DNA of 6,209 nucleotides from Candidatus Zixiibacteriota bacterium (GTDB lineage Bacteria; Zixibacteria; MSB-5A5; RBG-16-43-9). Position numbers and translations under genes: made by a program. Position 1 is the stretch's first letter. Each line of letters starts with the position of its first letter. Location: positions 1 to 6,209 of the forward strand of contig JAOUFL010000146.1 of NCBI GenBank assembly GCA_029858245.1. The letters are read 5' to 3'. Of the stretch, positions 1 through 5,490 are shown one piece after another. The notes beneath the pieces were generated by a model. It worked only from the letters and a program-made list of their open reading frames with translations, was not told the DNA's origin and did not search any database.

Positions 1-657
1 CTTCTGTTTTAAATAATATATGAGGGAGGCAGTGAAGATCTCATCTTCCTTAGTTGGATTTATTTCCAGGCTTTTTAATTGATAATCCAGTATGGTCAGT
101 AAATGATCCTTGGGTTTGTAGAAGCTGGCTAACAAGTCCAGCTGGTAAGTTAGTATCCTGTGATAACCGCTTTTCAGATCTGCATCCTCTCCCTCTGTAG
201 TTCTAATATCCTCTTTCAGCTTCAGCAAAGATTCATCCAGCTGGACTGATTCCATTAATCCCAAAGGGGTATATTCCCATCCCCCCCTTCTCAAATTATC
301 CCGGAGGAATGAATTTGCCTGTAACAAGACCTTCTTAACATATTGATTTGAATCTTTCTTAACATCGCTTATCTCTCTAGATGCTTTGATTTTCACCACA
401 CATTCTATTAACCTCTGGATATATTTTTTCCCAAGTGGTTTGGAATTCAATTCCAGACCCTCATTCTTCAACCAGCTCTCCAAACCGCGGAACCTATCTT
501 CTATAAACCAGTAATCTTTGTTATTGCCAAGGATTATGTCTTCCAGCCGGTTAATCCTTTGCTCTACAAAAATATCTCTTTCCTCCTTGGCTATGACTTT
601 TTCAAAAAACACGTCAAGTTTTCTGTTAAGGCTCTCGAGTATCTCCAAAAACTCCAC
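1..657 (-). CDS. Unrecognised protein, N-terminal 219 residues, runs off the left edge
   Basis: An uninterrupted frame of 219 codons runs from a GTG at 655-657 to the window edge with no stop, so the C-terminus is missing. The GTG start is chosen because AGGAG lies 7 nt upstream and overlaps the end of the preceding gene (GAG GAG TAG). The intergenic gap is only 4 bp, which suggests translational coupling. The protein begins (M)EFLEILESLNRKL. It is rich in Lys, Glu, Leu and Ile and looks mainly alpha-helical and cytoplasmic. It has one Gly-rich turn near residues 124-126 (RRGGW) and two Trp in the first 75 residues. I see no signal peptide, membrane segment or nucleotide-binding motif. I do not recognise the family. 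Its only functional clue is the tight coupling to the DUF4388 gene, so a partner role for that protein is an inference. The reading frame itself is well supported; the function is unknown. Confidence 0.8.
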   Translation of the reverse strand, partial: MEFLEILESLNRKLDVFFEKVIAKEERDIFVEQRINRLEDIILGNNKDYWFIEDRFRGLESWLKNEGLELNSKPLGKKYIQRLIECVVKIKASREISDVKKDSNQYVKKVLLQANSFLRDNLRRGGWEYTPLGLMESVQLDESLLKLKEDIRTTEGEDADLKSGYHRILTYQLDLLASFYKPKDHLLTILDYQLKSLEINPTKEDEIFTASLIYYLKQK

Positions 658-661
658 CTGA

Positions 662-1459
662 CTACTCCTCAATATATCTTTCTAAGCTGTGGTTGAATTG
701 AATTAAAAGCTTCTCTAATTTATCAGCCTTTATCTCAAAGCTTTTTTTAGTCACCGGCTCAATTAAGCCTGCCATCAAAAGCCCCGCTAAGATTTTCAAA
801 ACCTCGAGCTTATCCATTTTAGAATCCTCTAAGACCTTTATGATATTTCGAGAGCCATTCACCAGAGCCAGCAGGTTCCACTCCTCTGGTTTGAGATTAA
901 TATCCTTGCTTCTTTCATCATCCGCGGGAGCCAGGCCCAGAACCGTATCAAAAGGTGGTAGTTTTCTCTTTAATCTTTCCAGTTCGTCCGATCTTCTAAC
1001 ACTTTCCAGAATCAGGTTTTCGGTGGAGATTTTAATAGTGATCTCCTCCTGAGTGGGAAACCTGTTCTCGTAAAATTTGAAACTCCCTTTATCCCATTTA
1101 AGCAGGTTATAAATGACCTCTTCCACCTGCAAACGTACTAACCCCTCTAATTGTTTTCTGGTGATATGGTTTTCTGCTATTAGAAGTTCACCTATTCTTT
1201 TTTTACCTTTAAGTTCTTTCTGGAGCTGAGTTATATTCTGCAACTGGGTTTTGTTTATCTTCCCTTTCTTGAGCAGAAGCTCTCCTAATCTAAGGCGGTT
1301 ATAGGGATTATGAGCAAAAATTATATTACCCTCCTGGAAATAAACCATAATGACCCCTTCACCCTTCTGCACCCCTAAGGTTCCGCTCTTCCTGCAGGCA
1401 CTCAAAAGCTGAAAAATATCTGAAAGTTGAAATCTTTCTACACTGCCTTGAAGTTCCAT
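662..1459 (-). CDS. DUF4388 (PATAN-like) domain protein with inserted LGELL-type repeats
   Basis: This is a 265-aa cytoplasmic protein. Residues 1-50 match the start of DUF4388: MELQGSVERFQLSDIFQLL, then a CRKSGTLGV strand and YFQEGNIIFAH. The domain closes at about 112-130 with VEEVIYNLLKWDKGSFKF. Between these halves sit two similar units, LGELLLKKGKINKTQLQ (58-74) and IGELLIAENHITRKQLE (89-105). They resemble the repeats in the N-terminal domains of type II secretion and type IV pilus ATPases (MshE/GspE N-type). Residues about 189-237 (LKPEEWNLLALVNGSRNI and following) form the small winged-helix-like module common in this family. DUF4388 proteins often accompany response regulators and are linked in some lineages to MglA or pilus-motor regulation; which applies here is unknown. 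The ATG has only a weak GAG Shine-Dalgarno. The gene lies 171 bp downstream of the NtrC-type regulator and 4 bp before the next gene. Confidence 0.85.
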   Translation of the reverse strand: MELQGSVERFQLSDIFQLLSACRKSGTLGVQKGEGVIMVYFQEGNIIFAHNPYNRLRLGELLLKKGKINKTQLQNITQLQKELKGKKRIGELLIAENHITRKQLEGLVRLQVEEVIYNLLKWDKGSFKFYENRFPTQEEITIKISTENLILESVRRSDELERLKRKLPPFDTVLGLAPADDERSKDINLKPEEWNLLALVNGSRNIIKVLEDSKMDKLEVLKILAGLLMAGLIEPVTKKSFEIKADKLEKLLIQFNHSLERYIEE

Positions 1460-1590
1460 ATATTCTACTCGCTTAGTATAAGTTCAAGTTTTTCACCGAT
1501 CTATTTTCTTAATTCGGAAGGTTAACTCAAATCCTTAAGAACGACTAATATCTTATCTGTAAATTATTCGGCTAATGGTCTCTGGGTTTT

Positions 1591-1619
1591 GCTATACAGG
1601 TTTATTTTTGAGAAATCAA
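1591..1619 (-). promoter_or_regulatory. Weak candidate sigma-70 promoter for the DUF4388 gene
   Basis: On the minus strand, TTGATT (1614-1619) and TATAGC (1591-1596) are separated by 17 bp. Each matches the sigma-70 consensus at four of six positions. The predicted start near 1584 would leave a leader of about 125 nt before the ATG at 1459. The rest of the 171-bp gap between the two genes holds no convincing terminator, so read-through from the upstream regulator is equally possible. The call is weak. Confidence 0.22.
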
Positions 1620-1630
1620 AAACATCTTTT

Positions 1631-3055
1631 TTAGAAGATTCCGTATTTTTTCATTCGGTCTCTTAAGGTATTGCGGCTTACTCCCAAAAGCTCGGCTGCT
1701 TTAACCTGGTTACCCTGGAAGTATTTTAAGGAAAGGTCAAAAATAGTTTTCTCTAAAGCTTCCTCCATATGATCATAGATATGTCCATCCGAATTGGCTA
1801 AGATCTTGGGGAATAAAGGGTCTAATACTGCGTACATAATCTTGTGGTAGTCTTTTTTTATCTTCTCGAAATCAATTTCTAGCTTTTCCTTGCTATCGTT
1901 GAAGATGGGGAAATGTTCGGGTGAAAGTAATCCTCCTTTGCTCATAACTACTGCTGTGTGAATATTATTCTCCAGCTCACGCACATTCCCCGGCCAGGGA
2001 TATTTAACCAGAACTTTCATGGCAGAATCTGAGACCTCACTAACCTTTTTACCGGTAAGCTCTGCATATTTTTTTAGAAAGTGATCTGCTAAAAGGGGAA
2101 TATCTGATCTTCTTTCCCTCAGTGGGGGAAGATAGATCGAGACTACCTTCAGTCTGTAAAACAGGTCAACCCTGAAGTTTCCTTCTTTTATACAGTTAAC
2201 CAGACTCTTGTTGGTAGCGGCTATAATCCTTACATCTACTTTAATACTCTGGTTTCCTCCAACCCTCTCGAATTCCTGTTCCTGCAGAACCCTTAGAACT
2301 TTGCTTTGAGTCATCAGACTCATATCGGCGATCTCGTCTAAAAAGATAGTCCCTTTATCAGCTTGTTCGAATTTTCCGAACCTTTTTTGATAGGCACCAG
2401 TAAATGCTCCTTTCTCATAACCGAAAAGCTCTGATTCTAAGAGTGATTCTGGTAAAGCCGCACAGTTAACCGAAAGGAAAGGCCGGTCTTTTCTTAGACT
2501 ATTTCGGTGAATGGCTCGTGCTACTAATTCTTTCCCGGTCCCGCTCTCACCCATTATCAAAACAGCCGCATCTGTAGGAGCCACCTGTCCGATGAGTTTG
2601 GCTATCTCCACGATCTCCGGGCTTTTTCCTATAATAAGGTTTTCATCCTCTGGTCTGTCGATCTTGCCAAAACCTGACGAATCTCCTTCTCCCTTCTTTT
2701 CCTGTAATGCTTTATCGACGATCCTTGCTAATTTTTCTAATTGAAAAGGTTTAGTTACAAACTCATACGCCCCCTCTTTCATCGTCTCTATTGCTACCGC
2801 GGTGGAAATATAACCGGTAATCACTATTACCGGAATTCTGATATCTCTTTCTTTGATTTCTTTTAAAATTTCTACGCCTGACAGATTCGGGAGATTTATA
2901 TCCAGCAGCACCAGATCAGGTTTTAGATGGTTTATTGTCTCTAAGGCAACCTTACCATCAAAAATGGTGTGAAGCTTGATTTGTTCTGAGTTAAAATAAT
3001 TATTTATGGAATCGCAGATTTTAGTATCATCTTCTATTAATAAAATCTGTTTCAT
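1631..3055 (-). CDS. NtrC-family sigma-54-dependent response regulator
   Basis: This 474-aa protein has three domains. The receiver covers residues 1-120, with acidic pocket D9/D10, phospho-acceptor D52, T80 and K102. The AAA+ sigma-54 interaction domain (about 140-375) has Walker A GESGTGKE (169-176), an intact GAFTGA loop (216-221) and Walker B FLDE (D240/E241). A Fis-type HTH (about 448-474, GNQVKAAELLGVSRNTLRDR) recognises DNA. A helical linker of about 60 residues before the HTH is typical of the NtrC type. When phosphorylated it should remodel sigma-54 RNA polymerase at target promoters. The start at 3055 is chosen because the receiver begins there (MKQILLIEDD) and AGGG lies 7 nt upstream. 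The frame stays open to 3250, but that extension would cross a terminator and the neighbouring gene. No partner kinase is adjacent on this side, so its input signal is unknown. Confidence 0.95.
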   Translation of the reverse strand: MKQILLIEDDTKICDSINNYFNSEQIKLHTIFDGKVALETINHLKPDLVLLDINLPNLSGVEILKEIKERDIRIPVIVITGYISTAVAIETMKEGAYEFVTKPFQLEKLARIVDKALQEKKGEGDSSGFGKIDRPEDENLIIGKSPEIVEIAKLIGQVAPTDAAVLIMGESGTGKELVARAIHRNSLRKDRPFLSVNCAALPESLLESELFGYEKGAFTGAYQKRFGKFEQADKGTIFLDEIADMSLMTQSKVLRVLQEQEFERVGGNQSIKVDVRIIAATNKSLVNCIKEGNFRVDLFYRLKVVSIYLPPLRERRSDIPLLADHFLKKYAELTGKKVSEVSDSAMKVLVKYPWPGNVRELENNIHTAVVMSKGGLLSPEHFPIFNDSKEKLEIDFEKIKKDYHKIMYAVLDPLFPKILANSDGHIYDHMEEALEKTIFDLSLKYFQGNQVKAAELLGVSRNTLRDRMKKYGIF

Positions 3056-3062
3056 ATGTTTT

Positions 3063-3066
3063 CCCT
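3063..3066 (-). promoter_or_regulatory. Shine-Dalgarno that fixes the start of the NtrC-type regulator
   Basis: AGGG, followed by AA, lies 7 nt upstream of the ATG at 3053-3055. This supports the 474-aa start over the longer open frame reaching 3250. Confidence 0.65.
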
Positions 3067-3094
3067 GAGATAATTCTAATCTATTAATCGGCAA

Positions 3095-3109
3095 AAGAAT
3101 GATATTCTT
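3095..3109. repeat. Inverted repeat overlapping the -10 box
   Basis: AAGAAT-GAT-ATTCTT is a perfect 6-bp inverted repeat with a 3-bp spacer. It covers the -10 element of the promoter above. Its position would suit an operator for repression or autoregulation, but the arms are AT-rich and the match could be chance. Confidence 0.35.
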
Positions 3110-3127
3110 AAAGGGAAAAGAGGTCAA
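3099..3127 (-). promoter_or_regulatory. Sigma-70-type promoter of the NtrC-type regulator
   Basis: On the minus strand, TTGACC (3122-3127) and TATCAT (3099-3104) are separated by exactly 17 bp. Each matches the sigma-70 consensus in five of six positions. Predicted transcription starts near 3092, giving a leader of about 37 nt before the ATG at 3055. It lies just downstream of the terminator of the PEP-CTERM gene, so the regulator is probably a separate transcription unit made by the housekeeping polymerase. Confidence 0.65.
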
Positions 3128-3140
3128 AACAAGTATAAAT

Positions 3141-3170
3141 ACAATAAAAAAAGCCCCTTTTACGGGGCTT
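3141..3170 (-). terminator. Rho-independent terminator of the PEP-CTERM gene
   Basis: On the minus strand a perfect 7-bp stem, AAGCCCC/GGGGCTT, with a 6-nt loop is followed directly by a run of T (TTTTTATTG). It begins about 30 nt after the stop codon at 3201. There is no T run on the plus side, so it works for minus-strand transcripts only. It separates the PEP-CTERM gene from the downstream regulator. Confidence 0.9.
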
Positions 3171-3200
3171 ATCAAAATACAAAAATTGGATCTTTTGAAA

Positions 3201-3821
3201 CTATTTTCTAAGTCTCCATCTCGAAAAACCACCCAGACCCAATAACCCAAGTCCCAGAAGTGCTATACTTGAAGGCTCGGGAACAGGAGGGGTAAAAGTT
3301 CCAACATAAGTATCCCCAATATTCTGCCAATTTTCATCAATAGGTTGAAAATGAACCTTTATATTAAGAGGATCTGAATAGGGCATAAATCTGTCAGCTG
3401 TAGGAACAGGCCCATCCGCCCTATGAAAAGTCCAGCTAAACACGCCCATAGTATATCCAGCATTAGGTGCAGGTGCACCGGGCTGACCATAAATCCTGTA
3501 GAATCCGTCCGAAGGATAGGAGCCGTTTCCGGTTTGAAAATCTAATCTGTGATCGGGGTGACTTCCGCTCCATCCAGAAGGCAAACTCCATCCGAGATCC
3601 ACCCAGTCAGAAGCAGGAGCTACTCTACCATTATCAACGGTCCATTTAAAAATTGCATCTCTTGCTGGTCCAACATTAGTCAGGGTAAAATCATACCTGA
3701 AATCATCTCCTCCCAGCGATATCAGAGCTACATTTAAATCGAAAAACTGAGCATATGCTCCCGAAGCTGAAACGAAGACAAGAATCATTACTCCGATTAT
3801 TCCTAAAATATTTCTTTTCAT
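3201..3821 (-). CDS. Secreted PEP-CTERM sorting-domain protein
   Basis: This 206-aa exported protein has a Sec signal peptide at 1-24: basic MKRN, a hydrophobic core, and a likely cut after AYA before Q25. The middle (25-178) is rich in aromatic residues, Gly, Pro and Asp. It has no Cys and looks beta-strand-rich, but I recognise no enzyme motif. The C-terminal 27 residues (180-206) are a classic PEP-CTERM tail: VPEPSS, then a Leu/Gly transmembrane stretch (IALLGLGLLGLGG), then the basic end RWRLRK. In the known family this tail is recognised by an exosortase in the inner membrane, removed, and the protein sent to the surface or extracellular matrix. The gene has its own sigma-54 promoter, a strong AGGAGGT Shine-Dalgarno and a terminator, so it is probably monocistronic. 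It directly follows prsK-prsR, which makes it a likely target of PrsR. The role of the mature protein is unknown. Confidence 0.93.
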   Translation of the reverse strand: MKRNILGIIGVMILVFVSASGAYAQFFDLNVALISLGGDDFRYDFTLTNVGPARDAIFKWTVDNGRVAPASDWVDLGWSLPSGWSGSHPDHRLDFQTGNGSYPSDGFYRIYGQPGAPAPNAGYTMGVFSWTFHRADGPVPTADRFMPYSDPLNIKVHFQPIDENWQNIGDTYVGTFTPPVPEPSSIALLGLGLLGLGGFSRWRLRK

Positions 3822-3824
3822 CTT

Positions 3825-3831
3825 ACCTCCT
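3825..3831 (-). promoter_or_regulatory. Strong Shine-Dalgarno of the PEP-CTERM gene
   Basis: AGGAGGT, full complementarity to the 16S rRNA tail, sits 3 nt before the ATG at 3819-3821. The spacing is short but workable. It fixes the start and suggests efficient translation once the gene is induced. Confidence 0.8.
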
Positions 3832-3882
3832 AAAATTTTAAAAATTAATCTAACTTCTTTATCTGTTTCACTTCCATATAAA

Positions 3883-3897
3883 GCAAAAAGAGTGCCA
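3883..3897 (-). promoter_or_regulatory. Sigma-54 (RpoN) -24/-12 promoter of the PEP-CTERM gene
   Basis: On the minus strand TGGCAC-TCTTT-TTGC is followed by TT. It matches the core consensus TGGCAC-N5-TTGCW at every defined core position, with GG and GC at the required 10-bp spacing. Predicted transcription begins at about 3871, leaving a 50-nt leader before the ATG at 3821. A promoter of this class is silent without an AAA+ activator. Two such activators flank this gene. Confidence 0.92.
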
Positions 3898-3952
3898 TAA
3901 ATAATTTATAGCTATTCGTAACTCATTTACTTCCAAGCAATTAGCATGATGG

Positions 3953-3985
3953 TAAATTTTAATTTAGCGAGTGGTTTTTAAAAAC
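3953..3985. repeat. Two AT-rich palindromes between promoter and candidate enhancer
   Basis: TAAATT-TT-AATTTA (3953-3966) and GTTTTTAAAAAC (3974-3985) lie between the -24 element and the candidate activator site. Such A/T tracts may bend DNA and help looping. No recognisable IHF consensus is present. AT-rich palindromes also arise by chance in AT-rich spacers. Confidence 0.3.
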
Positions 3986-3992
3986 TAAAAAA

Positions 3993-4013
3993 AGTGTCCA
4001 ATTCTATGACAGT
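3993..4013. promoter_or_regulatory. Candidate upstream activator site for PrsR
   Basis: AGTGTC (3993-3998) and GACAGT (4008-4013) form an inverted repeat with five of six pairs matched and a 9-bp spacer; the core is TGTC-N9-GACA. Its centre lies about 130 bp upstream of the predicted sigma-54 start, within the usual range for enhancer sites of NtrC-type activators. The site is inferred from position and symmetry only; I did not match it to a published PrsR motif. Confidence 0.4.
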
Positions 4014-4067
4014 GCTGGAGTTCAACTTGCTAACTATATGTTTAAGAATAAATTACAAGGTTTCAAT

Positions 4068-4107
4068 AAAATGAACAGGCCGGGTATATTTTTAAGATTT
4101 CTGTTCA
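4068..4107 (-). terminator. Weak possible terminator after prsR
   Basis: TGAACAG/CTGTTCA forms a 7-bp stem (arms 4101-4107 and 4072-4078) with a long 22-nt loop. On the minus strand it is followed by TTTTATTG. The first arm includes the prsR stop codon. The large loop makes it a poor terminator, so some read-through into the PEP-CTERM gene is possible. Confidence 0.3.
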
Positions 4108-5466
4108 ACTCTCTTCTTGTTTTTTCAATTTATATTTATCGATCAAACCATAAAGGGTCGTTCTGCTCACATCTAAGTATTTGGCTGCATTAGATATATT
4201 CCAGTCATTAATAGCAAGAGCATCTATTATAACATCTTTCTCTGTCTTTTCTCTTATAGATTGAAGGGAAAGAGGTTTTCTCGTCTCCTCAGCTGAACTG
4301 AAACCAAGATCAAAAGGAGTAATTCTCTTACTTTGACACATTATCACTGCTCTTTTAACTTTATTCTCTAATTCCCGAACATTACCAGGCCAGGGATAGT
4401 CGTTTAATTTCTTGATACTTCTGTGACTGAAGGTAAGACTTCCTTTATTGAATTCCCTTGAAAAGATATTCAAAAATGTATTAGCCAGAATTATGACATC
4501 GTCGTTTCTTTCCCTCAGTGGAGGGAGATGGATGGTTATAACGCTTAACCTGTAGTAAAGGTCTTCCCTGAATTTTTTTATCTGGAGTTCTTTTTCCAGT
4601 GGTTTGTTGGTCGCTGCAATTATCCTCAAATCCAGAGAAATCAGATCTTTCCCCCCAATCCTTTCTATCTGATGATCCTGCAAAAATCGTAAGAGTTTTA
4701 CCTGCAATGATAAGGGTAACTCTCCTATTTCATCCAGAAATATCGTACCACCATTTGCATATTCGAACTTCCCTTTTTTCTGGGCGTAAGCATCAGTAAA
4801 AGCACCTTTCTCATGCCCGAAAAGCTCAGATTCCAAAAGGTTCTCAGGTATTGCCCCGCAGTTTATGGTTACAAAGGGCTTATCCTTCCTCAAACTTTGA
4901 TTATGGATGGCTTTAGCTACCATTTCCTTTCCGGTACCGCTTTCTCCGGTAACAAGCACTGTCACATCTGTTGTGGCTATTTTCTTGATGGTCTTAAAAA
5001 CCTCTGCGATCTTGGGACTCTGACCGATTATCTCCTCAAACTTTTTCTCCTCGATTCTTTCAATTAGCTCTCTTTTTTCCATCTCCAGTCTCTGAATCAG
5101 TAAAGCTCTTTTTATAATGATTTTGAGCTCATCCAAGTCTATGGGCTTGGTATAGAAATCAGTAGCGCCCGAACTGATAGCTCTTAAGGCATTTTCTTTC
5201 TCGCCGTGGCCTGTTATCATTATCACCTTCAAAAGGGAGTCAATTTGAAGTAGATCCTCAAGAATATCAAGACCATCTTTCTCGTGTTCATATGGTGAGA
5301 GAGCAATGTCCAAAATAATCAAATTGGGTCTTTCTTTCCCGGCAATTACCAGGGCTTCCTCTGCATTTGAAGCCAGCAAAATCTCATATTCATTCTGCAA
5401 TCCCCAGGAGAGTTGAGTTCTTATACCTTCCTCATCGTCAACTATCAATATCTTTTCCTTTATCAT
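4105..5466 (-). CDS. prsR: PEP-CTERM system sigma-54 response regulator PrsR
   Basis: This 453-aa activator has a receiver (1-120: D10/D11, phospho-acceptor D53, T85, K107), a sigma-54 AAA+ domain (about 145-385) and a Fis-type HTH (423-447, NISNAAKYLDVSRTTLYGL). Walker A is GESGTGKE (174-181) and Walker B FLDE ends at D245/E246. The receiver has the longer loop after D53 (ALSPYEHEKDG), and ENALRAISSGATDFYTKP and ENKVKRAVIMCQSKRIT also fit the PrsR family (TIGR02915) better than generic NtrC or AtoC. In that family PrsR, phosphorylated by PrsK, is thought to switch on PEP-CTERM genes with RpoN. The start at 5466 puts the receiver at residue 4, with AAGGCAGG just upstream. The sigma-54 contact loop reads GAFTDA (221-226) instead of GAFTGA, an unusual change to Asp at residue 225. 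The gene follows prsK by 24 bp, and the next gene downstream is a PEP-CTERM gene with a sigma-54 promoter. Confidence 0.92.
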   Translation of the reverse strand: MIKEKILIVDDEEGIRTQLSWGLQNEYEILLASNAEEALVIAGKERPNLIILDIALSPYEHEKDGLDILEDLLQIDSLLKVIMITGHGEKENALRAISSGATDFYTKPIDLDELKIIIKRALLIQRLEMEKRELIERIEEKKFEEIIGQSPKIAEVFKTIKKIATTDVTVLVTGESGTGKEMVAKAIHNQSLRKDKPFVTINCGAIPENLLESELFGHEKGAFTDAYAQKKGKFEYANGGTIFLDEIGELPLSLQVKLLRFLQDHQIERIGGKDLISLDLRIIAATNKPLEKELQIKKFREDLYYRLSVITIHLPPLRERNDDVIILANTFLNIFSREFNKGSLTFSHRSIKKLNDYPWPGNVRELENKVKRAVIMCQSKRITPFDLGFSSAEETRKPLSLQSIREKTEKDVIIDALAINDWNISNAAKYLDVSRTTLYGLIDKYKLKKQEES

Positions 5467-5490
5467 CCAGCCTGCCTTATTGATAAGTTT

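Noticed and set aside
840..1052. Short plus-strand open frames, such as this one and those at 2511-2744, 3467-3737, 4599-5067 and 5819-6028
   Set aside because: They lie opposite well-identified genes, lack Shine-Dalgarno sequences and have compositions expected of antisense frames.
1605..1622. TTTTTGA/TCAAAAA hairpin after the NtrC-type regulator as a terminator
   Set aside because: The stem is almost all A-T and no T run follows on either strand.
3056..3250. Upstream extension of the NtrC-type regulator by 65 residues
   Set aside because: It would run through a strong terminator, its own promoter and the end of the PEP-CTERM gene. The receiver domain starts exactly at 3055 with a Shine-Dalgarno in place.
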